Numbered from the stretch's first letter, positions 1 through 8,737 are shown. The stretch is 18,960 nt of DNA from DAOMOD01 sp964526035 (GCA_964526035.1 CAZGKE010000060.1:1-18960); one strand, 5' to 3'. Translations and numbers: made by a program. Notes: a model not told the origin generated them from the sequence alone.

Positions 1-1734
1 CTGTTCTCGCCGCGCTACGTGGGCCACATGGCCTCGGATCTGCTGCTCCCGGGCCTGCTGGCGCAGCTCATGACCACGCTGTACAACCCCAACAACGTCA
101 GCGCCGAAGCCGCGCCGGTGACACTTGAACTCGAGATCGAAGTCGGCCGCCAGCTGGCCACCATGCTCGGCATGGACTCCGACCCGTATCGCGCCGATGG
201 CGCCTACGGCCATCTCTGCTCGGGCGGGACCAGTGCCAACTACGAGGCACTGTGGCTGCTGCGCGCGGCCCGTGCCTGGCCGCCAGCCGTTGCCGCACTG
301 GTCCGCAATATGCCGGAGCTGGCTACAGCCGGCACGCGGCTGGCGGATGTTGCCGCCCTGACGTCCTGGGAGCTGCACAATCTGTCGGTCAGCGAGTCGC
401 TCGATCTCGTCGCCGCGGTCGAGCATGCCATGGCCACGCTGCCCAGTGCCGCGACGCGTCGACGCGCGGCGCAGCTGCTTCGCGAGGCACGCCTCGAGCA
501 TCTCGGCCAGGCCGGTTTCCAGGCCCGATACGACATCCCCGCGCCGGTAGTCATCGTGCCCGGCACCGCGCACTACTCCTGGATCAAGGCGATGGAGTTG
601 CTCGGCCTCGGCACCGCACAGCTGTGGCGCGCACCGGTCGACGGCCACATGCGGATGCGCGCCGACGGCGTGGAAGCGCTGCTGGAGCGCGCGCTTTCCG
701 AGCGGGTACCGGTGCTGGCCGTGGTCGGCGTGCTGGGCACCACCGAGTTCGGCACCATCGACCCGATCCACGAACTGGTCGACCTGCGCGATCGCTTCGC
801 CGCGCGCGGACTGGCCTTCGGCCTGCACGTCGACGCCGCCTGGGGCGGCTACCTGACGAGCCTGCTGCGCGCACCGGGCGGCGGTAGTCACGCACGGGAG
901 GTTCTGGCGAAGCGCTTTCGCCATTTCCCTTCCGCTGCCGTGTACGACGCGTTCGCTGCGGTGGCAAAGGCCGACACCGTGACCGTCGACCCGCACAAGC
1001 TCGGCTTCCTTCCCTATGGCTCCGGTGCGCTGGTCGGACGCGATCGCCGCCTCACCCACCTGGTCGGCACCCGGCCCGCCTACCTGTATGACGGTGACGA
1101 CGACGACCGCCTTCGACAGCTGGGCGACTACATCCTCGAAGGCTCGAAGTCCGGCGCCGCGGCCGCGGCCGCCTGGACCACACACCGCATGCTGCCGCTG
1201 AACAGCGCCAGCTTCGGCCGCCTGCTGGCCTCCACCATCGATGCCAGCGAGTACCTGTTCGATCGCCTGCAGGAGACCGCAACGCGGCTTCAGGACGTCT
1301 GCCGCCTGCTGATCCCGGTGGAGCCCGACACCAATCTGTGCTGCATCGCGCTCAATCCGACCGGCAATACCTCACTGGCAAGGATGAACGCATTCGGTCG
1401 GGCGGTGTTCGGCCACCTCGCCGTCAGCCCGGCCGAACCGGTGCAGACCCGTCAGTTTCTTGGCAGCTTCACCTCGCTCAAGCGCAGTCACCTGGACGAC
1501 GACGACGCCCACCGTCTCGCCGCTTTCCTCGGGGTCGATCCGGATGGCTTCAGCGCAGACGGCGCCGACCATCTTTTCCTGCTGCGCCATACCTTGATGA
1601 ACCCGTGGCTCACGGCCGAGCACGAGGGTCGCAACTACCTGGACCGCTACTGCGAATACCTTGAGTGTGCGATCCGCGCCGAGCTGCCGGCATGGCAGGC
1701 GGGCGCCACCGTGGCGCGCACGCGCGCCGCCTGA
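1..1734 (+). CDS. Group II PLP-dependent amino acid decarboxylase, 5' end missing
   Basis: The reading frame is open from the first base, so the N-terminus lies outside the window; 577 codons are visible. The enzyme should remove the alpha-carboxyl group of an amino acid using pyridoxal phosphate in the cytoplasm. The fold is shown by the PLP-stacking region at codons 73-80 (SGGTSANY), the HVDAAWGGY motif whose Asp278 (window numbering) should contact the pyridine nitrogen, and VDPHKLG with the Schiff-base Lys333 (bases 997-999). The start of the visible part (SPRYVGHM, YNPNN) and the length above 570 residues resemble the tyrosine decarboxylase-like branch of the family more than short glutamate decarboxylases. 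The substrate cannot be read from sequence; tyrosine, aspartate or a sulfur amino acid all remain possible. The next gene starts 5 bases after the stop codon, so the two are probably co-transcribed. Confidence 0.9.
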   Translation: MFSPRYVGHMASDLLLPGLLAQLMTTLYNPNNVSAEAAPVTLELEIEVGRQLATMLGMDSDPYRADGAYGHLCSGGTSANYEALWLLRAARAWPPAVAALVRNMPELATAGTRLADVAALTSWELHNLSVSESLDLVAAVEHAMATLPSAATRRRAAQLLREARLEHLGQAGFQARYDIPAPVVIVPGTAHYSWIKAMELLGLGTAQLWRAPVDGHMRMRADGVEALLERALSERVPVLAVVGVLGTTEFGTIDPIHELVDLRDRFAARGLAFGLHVDAAWGGYLTSLLRAPGGGSHAREVLAKRFRHFPSAAVYDAFAAVAKADTVTVDPHKLGFLPYGSGALVGRDRRLTHLVGTRPAYLYDGDDDDRLRQLGDYILEGSKSGAAAAAAWTTHRMLPLNSASFGRLLASTIDASEYLFDRLQETATRLQDVCRLLIPVEPDTNLCCIALNPTGNTSLARMNAFGRAVFGHLAVSPAEPVQTRQFLGSFTSLKRSHLDDDDAHRLAAFLGVDPDGFSADGADHLFLLRHTLMNPWLTAEHEGRNYLDRYCEYLECAIRAELPAWQAGATVARTRAA

Positions 1735-1739
1735 TCGAG

Positions 1740-2867
1740 ATGGCTCCCGATGCAACCGCCCACGCAGCCGACCGTCTCTGGATCGTCGAGCGCATCGAAC
1801 GCCTGCGCACGGAAACAGCCGCGGCCCGGGACACGCCGCTGCTGTCGTTGCCGGTGCCAAGCAGGCCCGGACTCGGTCTCCACTTCAAGGACGAAACGCT
1901 CCATCCCAGCGGCAGTCTCAAGCATCGACTGGCGCGCTCGCTGTTCCTGTACGCGCTGTGCAACCAGTGGTTGAAGCCTGGCTGCCCTGCAGTGGACGCC
2001 TCGTCGGGCAGCACCGCGATTTCCGAAGCCTGGTTTGCCCGTCTGCTCGGCGTGCCCTACATCGCCGTGATGCCTGCCGCGACCGCACCGGCCAAGATCG
2101 CCGAGCTGCGTGCGCTGGGCGCGCGCTGCGAGCTGCTCGAGGACCCTGCCGCGATCTACCAGCGCGCCGCTGCCATCGCCACCGAATCGGGGGGCTGCTA
2201 TCTCGATCAGTTCACCTTTGCCGAGCGCGCCACCGACTGGCGCGGCAACAACAACATCGCCGAAGCCACGCTTGACCAGCTGGCAGCGCTCGGCGTCGAT
2301 GCACCGACCTGGTTTGTAGCCGGAGCCGGCACCGGCGGCACCTTGGCCACGGTGGGCCGCTACCTGCGATATCGAGGGCTGACCACGCGACTCTGCCTGG
2401 CGGATCCGGAAGGCTCGGTGCTGGCACGGGCATGGCTGGCGCATGACATTCATGCGCGATGCCACTGCACCAGCGTGGTCGAGGGTATTGGTCGACCGCG
2501 CGTCGAACCCAGCTTCATGCCGGCGCTGATCGACTGCGCACTGACCGTACCCGACGCCGCCAGCGTCGGCGCAATCCATTTTCTCGCCGAACTCACCGGC
2601 AAGCGCTACGGTGGATCGTCCGGCACCCACTTCTACGCCTGTCTACAGCTTGCTGCGCAAGGGGCGAACGGCGCCATGGTGAGCGTGCTCGGCGATGCCG
2701 GCGAGCGCTATGCGGAAACCCTCTACGACGACGAGTGGCTCGGCCGCCACCAGATCGACCCACGCCCCTGGCGCACCCACATCGCGCGCTTCTGGCAGCA
2801 AGGGGTGTGGCAACCGCCGGGTGACGCAGCGCTGACCCACGCTGGCTCCACGCGCAGCGCAACCTGA
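1740..2867 (+). CDS. PLP-dependent cysteine synthase-fold enzyme, Cds1-like
   Basis: This is a 375-residue fold-type II PLP enzyme (PALP family). Lys61 in SGSLKHR is the expected Schiff-base lysine, SSGST near residues 86-90 matches the substrate carboxylate loop of cysteine synthases, and GAGTGGT near residue 200 is the PLP phosphate loop. EGIGRPRVEPSF and the C-terminal GERYAETLYDDEW closely recall mycobacterial Cds1, a cysteine desulfhydrase that releases sulfide and pyruvate from cysteine. A synthase role with another nucleophile is also possible, because the family is catalytically versatile. The open frame extends upstream inside the decarboxylase gene; I chose ATG 1740 because homology begins only after it and it sits 5 bases past the preceding stop. 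Adjacency to the decarboxylase suggests a shared amino acid pathway, which is inference. Confidence 0.85.
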   Translation: MAPDATAHAADRLWIVERIERLRTETAAARDTPLLSLPVPSRPGLGLHFKDETLHPSGSLKHRLARSLFLYALCNQWLKPGCPAVDASSGSTAISEAWFARLLGVPYIAVMPAATAPAKIAELRALGARCELLEDPAAIYQRAAAIATESGGCYLDQFTFAERATDWRGNNNIAEATLDQLAALGVDAPTWFVAGAGTGGTLATVGRYLRYRGLTTRLCLADPEGSVLARAWLAHDIHARCHCTSVVEGIGRPRVEPSFMPALIDCALTVPDAASVGAIHFLAELTGKRYGGSSGTHFYACLQLAAQGANGAMVSVLGDAGERYAETLYDDEWLGRHQIDPRPWRTHIARFWQQGVWQPPGDAALTHAGSTRSAT

Positions 2868-2911
2868 ATCGTCGGTCTACCCGGACCGCTCCCAATGCGG
2901 TTGAATGGGCC

Positions 2912-3526
2912 ATGCCCGACACCGTCGTCCTGCTCCATGGCCTGTGGCTGCGCGCCTTCACCCTGGCTCGCCTGTCGCGCGCATTGCGCGCGCGCGGCTA
3001 TCGGGTGATCGGCTTCAACTACCGCAGCCTGCGCGATGAACCTGATCGTGCCATCGCCACGCTTGCAGAGCGGGTGCGCTCGCTCGACACGCCAGTGCAC
3101 CTCGTCGGTCACAGCCTCGGCGGACTGATTGCGCTGGCCGCCATTCGTGGGCACGCGTTGAACGTGCCGCGCGCAGTCTGTCTCGGTTCTCCGCTGAGCG
3201 GCAGCCTGGTGGCACGACGCCTGGGCGCCATTCGCGGCGTGCGCAGCGTGCTGGGACGTTCGCGTGGTCTGCTGGCTGATGGTCTCGAAAGCTGGCATGG
3301 CGGGACACAAGTCGGAGTCATCGCCGGCAGCCGCGGGGTCGGCCTTGGCTTTCTCGCCGGGCGCCTGCAGCGACCGCACGACGGCACCGTGGCGGTGGCT
3401 GAAACCCGCCTTCCAGGGATCGCCGATCATTGTGTCCTGCCCACCACCCATAGTGGCCTGCTGTTTTCGAGCGCGGCCATCGCGCAGACGCTTGCCTTCC
3501 TGCAATCGGGTGCGTTCCGCCACTAG
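2912..3526 (+). CDS. Small alpha/beta hydrolase (lipase/esterase-like)
   Basis: This 204-residue protein has a compact alpha/beta hydrolase fold. The N-terminal strand VVLLHG (residues 5-10) is the usual oxyanion-hole region, and GHSLGG (66-71) is the nucleophile elbow with Ser68. Asp157 in HDGTV and His180 in PTTHSG are the best candidates for the rest of the triad. The short length and late, closely spaced Asp and His resemble the small PGAP1/triacylglycerol-lipase-like hydrolases of proteobacteria. No signal peptide or membrane segment is seen, so it is probably cytoplasmic. It lies 44 bases after the Cds1-like gene and may be the last gene of that transcript. The substrate is unknown. Confidence 0.82.
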   Translation: MPDTVVLLHGLWLRAFTLARLSRALRARGYRVIGFNYRSLRDEPDRAIATLAERVRSLDTPVHLVGHSLGGLIALAAIRGHALNVPRAVCLGSPLSGSLVARRLGAIRGVRSVLGRSRGLLADGLESWHGGTQVGVIAGSRGVGLGFLAGRLQRPHDGTVAVAETRLPGIADHCVLPTTHSGLLFSSAAIAQTLAFLQSGAFRH

Positions 3527-3590
3527 ATACGGAACGCTTCGTGCGTCTTGGCATCCTCTGAGCATGTCCTCGCGCCCCGACAAGGAGCCC

Positions 3591-3618
3591 CGGTGCACCT
3601 CCTGCACCGTGCTAAAAT
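3591..3618 (+). promoter_or_regulatory. Likely yebC promoter: extended -10 with an adjacent palindrome
   Basis: TGCTAAAAT (3610-3618) is an extended -10 element (TGN plus TAAAAT) about 30 bases before the yebC start codon. No good -35 hexamer lies at the normal distance, as is usual for extended -10 promoters. Just upstream is a perfect 7-base inverted repeat, CGGTGCA (3591-3597) and TGCACCG (3603-3609), with a 5-base loop. It occupies the spacer and -35 area and could be a repressor operator. It could instead be the end hairpin of the hydrolase transcript, since a run of six T lies at 3625-3630, but the spacing is poor for a terminator. Confidence 0.5.
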
Positions 3619-3649
3619 TCGGCGGTTTTTTCACACAGATTCGAGGCAT

Positions 3650-4390
3650 ATGGCAGGTCACAGCAAGTGGGCGAACATCCAGCACCGCAAGAACGCCCAG
3701 GACGCCAAACGCGGCAAGGTTTTCACCAAAGTGATTCGCGAGATCACCGTCGCTGCGCGCAGCGGCGGCGGCGACACGGCGACCAATCCACGCCTTCGCC
3801 TGGCCATCGACAAGGGCCTCGCCGCCAACATGCCCAAGGACAACATCGATCGCGCGGTGAAGAAGGCGACCGGTGAACTGGAAGGCGTGAGCTACGAGGA
3901 GATCCGCTACGAGGGCTATGCCCCCGGCGGCGTCGCGGTGATCGTCGATTGCATGACCGACAATCGCAACCGCACGGTGGCCGAAGTGCGCCACGCCTTC
4001 AGCAAGTTCGGCGGCAACCTCGGCACGGACGGCTCGGTGGCCTACATGTTCCGCAAGCTCGGGGTGCTCAGCTTTGCACCGGGAACCGACGAGGAGAAGA
4101 TTCTCGAGGCAGCACTGGAGGTCGGTGCCGACGACGTGGTCAGCTTCGAAGACGACGGCTCCACCGAGGTGCTGACGTCGCCCGAAGCGTTTCAGGCGGT
4201 CAAGGACGCCCTTGAAGCCGCGGGTCTGGTGGCCGACCAGGCCGAGATCACCATGCGCGCCGACACCGACGTCGCCGTCGAGGGCGAGACCGCACAGACC
4301 GTGGCCCGACTGCTCGACTGGCTGGAGGACCTCGACGACGTACAGGACGTGTATTCGAATGCGGATCTGCCGGCCGAGGCGTACCAGTGA
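3650..4390 (+). CDS. yebC: YebC/PmpR (TACO1) family protein
   Basis: This 246-residue protein begins MAGHSKWANIQHRK, the signature opening of the family, and continues with NMPKDNIDRAVKKA and YEGYAPGGVAVIV, both highly conserved. Length and motifs match full-length members. The family was long annotated as a transcription regulator (PmpR), while more recent work on relatives points to a ribosome-associated role helping translation of difficult stretches such as polyproline; mitochondrial TACO1 is a translation activator. The open frame extends 34 codons upstream, but ATG 3650 is the start because homology begins exactly there. It precedes ruvC, as in many gammaproteobacteria. The gap to ruvC is unusually long (130 bases) and ends in a repeat array. 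Confidence 0.95.
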   Translation: MAGHSKWANIQHRKNAQDAKRGKVFTKVIREITVAARSGGGDTATNPRLRLAIDKGLAANMPKDNIDRAVKKATGELEGVSYEEIRYEGYAPGGVAVIVDCMTDNRNRTVAEVRHAFSKFGGNLGTDGSVAYMFRKLGVLSFAPGTDEEKILEAALEVGADDVVSFEDDGSTEVLTSPEAFQAVKDALEAAGLVADQAEITMRADTDVAVEGETAQTVARLLDWLEDLDDVQDVYSNADLPAEAYQ

Positions 4391-4484
4391 AGCGGGACCC
4401 CGGAACGGGCTCCGCTCGCATGCCAGTCCCGACCCGCCATGCGCACCTCGGCCGGTGCCCGGGGATTCGACAGGTCGCTTTTTC

Positions 4485-4519
4485 GGGTCCCGGGTCCCGG
4501 GTCCCGGATCCCGGACCCC
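4485..4519 (+). repeat. Heptamer array GGGTCCC x5 directly before ruvC
   Basis: Five consecutive 7-base units read GGGTCCC, GGGTCCC, GGGTCCC, GGATCCC and GGACCCC, with one base left before the ruvC ATG. Each GGGTCCC is nearly self-complementary, so the array can fold on itself. It occupies the position where the ruvC ribosome binding site should lie, and no Shine-Dalgarno sequence is visible there. The preceding part of the gap (4391-4484) shows no gene. Confidence 0.85.
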
Positions 4520-4520
4520 A

Positions 4521-5054
4521 ATGATCCGCATCCTCGGCATCGACCCAGGCTCGGTGCGCACCGGCGTGGGCATCGTCGACGTCGATGGCTCGGGGCGCTG
4601 CGTGCATGTCCACCACGAAACGCTGAAGCTCAACGACCGCGAGGATTTCACTTTGCGACTGAAGGCGATCCTCGACGGGCTGTGGGGACTGATCGACGCC
4701 TTCGATCCGCAGGAGATCGCCATTGAGCGCGTGTTCCTGGCCAAGAACCCGGATTCCGCGCTGAAGCTCGGCCAGGCGCGCGGCGCGGCGATCTGCGCGG
4801 TGGTGTCGCGCAACCTCAGGGTCAATGAGTACACCCCGATGCAGATCAAGAGTGCAGTGGTCGGTCGCGGCGCCGCCGAGAAATCCCAGGTCCAGCACAT
4901 GATCGGGGTGCTGCTGAACCTGCGTGAGAAGATACAGGTCGACGCCGCGGATGCGCTGGCCGTGGCCATCACGCACGCCCATACCCGCAGCATGGCCGAA
5001 CGCACCGGCATGCAGGCGGCGGCGCTGTTGCGAAGGCGGCGGCGCGAACGATAG
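4521..5054 (+). CDS. ruvC: Crossover junction endodeoxyribonuclease RuvC
   Basis: RuvC is the Holliday junction resolvase that cleaves four-way DNA junctions after RuvAB branch migration. The 177-residue protein carries the four acidic catalytic residues in their usual contexts: Asp8 (GIDPGS), Glu69 (IAIERVF), and Asp141 and Asp144 (DAADALAVA). Length is normal. It ends in a strongly basic tail (RRRRRER). ATG 4521 is the start because the family begins two or three residues before ILGIDPG. There is no recognisable Shine-Dalgarno sequence; the GGGTCCC array ends one base upstream. A long intergenic region with the assembly gap separates it from ruvA. Confidence 0.96.
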   Translation: MIRILGIDPGSVRTGVGIVDVDGSGRCVHVHHETLKLNDREDFTLRLKAILDGLWGLIDAFDPQEIAIERVFLAKNPDSALKLGQARGAAICAVVSRNLRVNEYTPMQIKSAVVGRGAAEKSQVQHMIGVLLNLREKIQVDAADALAVAITHAHTRSMAERTGMQAAALLRRRRRER

Positions 5055-5104
5055 GTATTCAAACGAAATCGAACCGCAGAGAACGCTGAGAATGGCGATC
5101 CCAT

Positions 5105-5124
5105 GCAGGAGCGGCGCGGGCCGC
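5105..5124 (+). repeat. Single REP-like hairpin
   Basis: GCAGGA is followed by the stem GCGGC (5111-5115), loop GCGG and GCCGC (5120-5124). A GNAGGA head joined to a GCGGC/GCCGC hairpin resembles the GTAG-headed REP elements common in Stenotrophomonas, Xanthomonas and Pseudomonas. It stands alone within the left arm of the larger repeat element. The match is by eye and the head is not exact. Confidence 0.4.
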
Positions 5125-5162
5125 AATGGCGCGTTTCAACCGCAGCGCCGCACAATGGTCTC

Positions 5163-5262
5163 NNNNNNNNNNNNNNNNNNNNNNNNNNNNNNNNNNNNNN
5201 NNNNNNNNNNNNNNNNNNNNNNNNNNNNNNNNNNNNNNNNNNNNNNNNNNNNNNNNNNNNNN
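5163..5262. other. Assembly gap of 100 N
   Basis: Exactly 100 undetermined bases, the customary placeholder for a scaffold gap of unknown size. The ten bases CAATGGTCTC stand on both sides (5153-5162 and 5263-5272), so the two contig ends share a short overlap that was not merged. Any reading frame running through it is meaningless here. Confidence 0.97.
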
Positions 5263-5350
5263 CAATGGTCTCAAGGCTCTTCTCTGCGCTCTCTGCGTAC
5301 TCTGCGGTTGAATGCTCCTCCAGGAGCAACCGCTCCCCCGGGAACAACCC

Positions 5351-5950
5351 ATGATCGGACGACTCAAAGGCACCCTCATCCACAAGCAGCCGCCGTGGCT
5401 GGTGATCGACGTGCACGGCGTCGGCTACGAGCTGGAAGCGCCGATGAGCACGTTCTACGAACTGCCCGAGGTCGGCCGTGAGGTGAATCTGTTCACCCAC
5501 TACGCGCAGAAAGAGGACTCGGTGTCCCTGTACGGCTTCCTGCGCGAGGCCGAGCGGCGCCTGTTCCGCGACCTGCAGAAGGTCAGCGGCGTCGGCGCCA
5601 AGATCGCCCTGGCGGTCCTTTCCGGTGCCAGCGTCGAGGACTTCGCGCGCCTGATCCAGAGCGGTGACGTCACCGCATTGACCCGCATCCCGGGCATCGG
5701 CAAGAAGACCGCCGAGCGCATGCTGGTGGAACTGCGCGACCGCGCCGCCGACCTCGGCGCCGGCAGCGTCATCGCGGGAGGCGGCCGTGGCGCCGTCCCC
5801 AAGGACCCCATCGCCGAAGCCGTCGCGGCCCTGCAGCAGCTCGGCTACAAGCCCGCGGAAGCCTCGCGCATGGCCGAAAAGGCGCGCGAGGAGGGTGATG
5901 CCGCGGAGGCAATCATCAGAAAGGCACTGCAGCAGGCATTGCGTGCCTGA
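5351..5950 (+). CDS. ruvA: Holliday junction branch migration protein RuvA
   Basis: RuvA binds the four-way junction as a tetramer and loads the RuvB motor. The 199-residue protein has the N-terminal OB domain (MIGRLKGTL through LYGFL, about residues 1-62), the two helix-hairpin-helix motifs (VSGVGAKIAL and IPGIGKKTAERMLVEL, about 75-130) and the C-terminal RuvB-binding domain (about 150-199). Length is normal. ATG 5351 is the start because MIGRLKG is the universal opening; a GGGAAC just upstream may serve as ribosome binding site. It is separated from ruvC by the CGCAGAG repeat element and from ruvB by 147 bases with heptamer arrays. Confidence 0.96.
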   Translation: MIGRLKGTLIHKQPPWLVIDVHGVGYELEAPMSTFYELPEVGREVNLFTHYAQKEDSVSLYGFLREAERRLFRDLQKVSGVGAKIALAVLSGASVEDFARLIQSGDVTALTRIPGIGKKTAERMLVELRDRAADLGAGSVIAGGGRGAVPKDPIAEAVAALQQLGYKPAEASRMAEKAREEGDAAEAIIRKALQQALRA

Positions 5951-5953
5951 CGC

Positions 5954-5973
5954 GGGAATCGGGAATCGGAACC
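5954..5973 (+). repeat. Heptamer array GGGAATC just after ruvA
   Basis: Two exact GGGAATC units (5954-5960, 5961-5967) and a third degenerate one (GGAACC) begin three bases after the ruvA stop codon. The 7-base period is the same as in the arrays before ruvC, before ruvB and after queE. Confidence 0.7.
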
Positions 5974-6034
5974 AGCGGTAGCCATACCGGAAGGTTATGC
6001 TTGCGCAACGTCCGCGAGCCCCGGCATGCACCGT

Positions 6035-6097
6035 GACCTTTACCCTGGCGACCATGACCCTGCTCCCCACTCCCCGCTCCCTGCTCCCCCGCCCTGC
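6035..6097 (+). repeat. C-rich heptamer array directly before ruvB
   Basis: From 6063 the units CTCCCCA, CTCCCCG, CTCCCTG, CTCCCCC and GCCCTGC follow each other without a break and end at the base before the ruvB ATG. Upstream (6035-6062) the 7-base period continues more weakly as units with ACC or ACCC. Read on the minus strand it gives GGGAGNN units like the array after queE. No Shine-Dalgarno sequence is visible for ruvB, because the array fills that place. Confidence 0.75.
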
Positions 6098-7135
<1,038 letters not shown>

Positions 7136-7138
7136 TGA

Positions 7139-7567
7139 ATGATTCAGTCTGATCCGCATAAATGGCCGGTGCGCGTGTACTGGGAGGACACCGACGGCGG
7201 TGGCGTGGTCTATCACGCCGCCTACCTGAAGTTCCTGGAGCGCGCGCGCACCGAGCTCCTGCGCAGCGTCGGACTGGTGCAAAGCCGGCTGCGCGAGAGT
7301 CACGGCCTGCTGTTCGCCCTGCGTGGAGTGGAGATGCGCTTTCTCAAACCGGCTCGGTTGGACGACCTGCTCGAAGTTCAGACCTGGATTCAAAGGCGTG
7401 GTCGCGCCAGCCTCGACTTCGGCCAGCGCATCGTGCTCGATGGCGACGTGCTGCTGACCGCGATGGTTGCAGCCGCATGCCTTCGAGCCGACAGCTTTCG
7501 CCCGGCAGCGATCCCGCCGGATCTGATTCCGTACCACCCGCATGACAACAAGACGACTACCGGATAG
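7139..7567 (+). CDS. ybgC: Tol-Pal-associated acyl-CoA thioesterase YbgC
   Basis: This is a 142-residue hot-dog-fold thioesterase. The N-terminal WPVRVYWEDTDGGGVVYHAAYLKFLERART matches E. coli YbgC closely, and Asp19 corresponds to its catalytic Asp18. It hydrolyses acyl-CoA in the cytoplasm, and in E. coli it associates with phospholipid synthesis enzymes at the inner membrane. It heads the tol-pal operon as in most gammaproteobacteria. An earlier ATG at 7135, in another frame, ends after five codons, so ATG 7139 is the start. Confidence 0.94.
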   Translation: MIQSDPHKWPVRVYWEDTDGGGVVYHAAYLKFLERARTELLRSVGLVQSRLRESHGLLFALRGVEMRFLKPARLDDLLEVQTWIQRRGRASLDFGQRIVLDGDVLLTAMVAAACLRADSFRPAAIPPDLIPYHPHDNKTTTG

Positions 7568-7573
7568 CACTGC

Positions 7574-8251
7574 ATGAATGGCGAACTCAACGTATTCCAG
7601 CTGATCCTGGAGGCCAGCATCCCGGTCAAGATCGTGATGGGCATCCTGCTGCTGGCCTCGGCCGCGTCATGGGCCATCATCTTTCGAAAGAAGGCAGTCC
7701 TCGATCGCTCCGAGGCCACGGCCGATGCCTTCGAGGAGCGCTTCTGGTCGGGGGCTGACCTGGCCGCACTGTACAAGGAGATCAGCGCCGACGAGGAGCA
7801 GGTCAGCGGCCTCGACGGCATATTCGAGGCAGGCTTCCGCGAGTTCTCCAGACTTCGTCAGAAGCGCGCCATCGACCCACGCGCGCAGCTGGAGGGCGCC
7901 CAGCGCGCGATGCGCGTGGCCCTTTCGCGCGAAGTCGACCGGCTGGAGCAGAGCCTGGAGTTTCTGGCCACGGTGGGCTCCACCAGCCCCTACGTCGGAC
8001 TGTTCGGCACGGTGTGGGGCATCATGCTTGCGTTCCAGGGTCTGGCGAACGTCACGGAAGCCACCATTGCGATGGTCGCCCCGGGCATTTCCGAGGCGCT
8101 GATTGCCACTGCCATGGGCCTGTTTGCGGCGATTCCGGCGGTGATTGCCTACAACCGCTATTCGCACAAGGTGGAGCGCCTGCATTCGCGCTATGACGCC
8201 TTCACCGAGGAGTTCTCCACCATCCTGCAACGCCAGGCGCACATCGAATAG
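7574..8251 (+). CDS. tolQ: Tol-Pal inner membrane motor protein TolQ
   Basis: This 225-residue protein is the stator of the proton-driven Tol motor, homologous to ExbB and MotA. Three membrane segments are visible: about residues 14-37 (IPVKIVMGILLLASAASWAI), 132-155 (VGSTSPYVGLFGTVWGIM) and 168-188 (ATAMGLFAAIPAVIAYNRY), with a large cytoplasmic loop between the first two. TSPYVGLFGTVWGI and GLFAAIPAVIAYNR are family signatures. Length is normal. It lies 6 bases after ybgC and 38 bases before tolR. Confidence 0.96.
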   Translation: MNGELNVFQLILEASIPVKIVMGILLLASAASWAIIFRKKAVLDRSEATADAFEERFWSGADLAALYKEISADEEQVSGLDGIFEAGFREFSRLRQKRAIDPRAQLEGAQRAMRVALSREVDRLEQSLEFLATVGSTSPYVGLFGTVWGIMLAFQGLANVTEATIAMVAPGISEALIATAMGLFAAIPAVIAYNRYSHKVERLHSRYDAFTEEFSTILQRQAHIE

Positions 8252-8289
8252 CGTCTGCCAAAGACGATCACGGGATTCGAGGAACCTCC

Positions 8290-8730
<441 letters not shown>

Positions 8731-8737
8731 GCTGCCG

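Larger units (their letters stand above)
5056..5314. repeat. CGCAGAG repeat element with inverted ends around the gap
   Basis: The ruvC-ruvA gap is bounded by related sequences in opposite orientation. The right side has three CTCTGCG units at 5282-5288, 5291-5297 and 5300-5306, a strict 9-base period, followed by GTTGAAT. The left side starts ATTCAA (5057-5062) and has the complementary AACCGCAGAG at 5072-5081 with a degenerate second unit to 5090. The element therefore looks like an inverted repeat with short terminal ATTCAA/TTGAAT ends. Its true length is unknown because the middle is the run of N. I see no coding sequence in it. Confidence 0.7.

Noticed and set aside
1647..2630. A 327-codon minus-strand open frame opposite the Cds1-like gene.
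   Set aside because: It is a shadow of the plus-strand gene, which has clear PLP-enzyme motifs; the antisense protein is low-complexity and rich in Arg, Gly and Ala.
5163..5262. The gap as a site for a hidden gene or insertion sequence.
   Set aside because: Nothing can be read in it, and the identical ten-base flanks favour a small or absent real gap.
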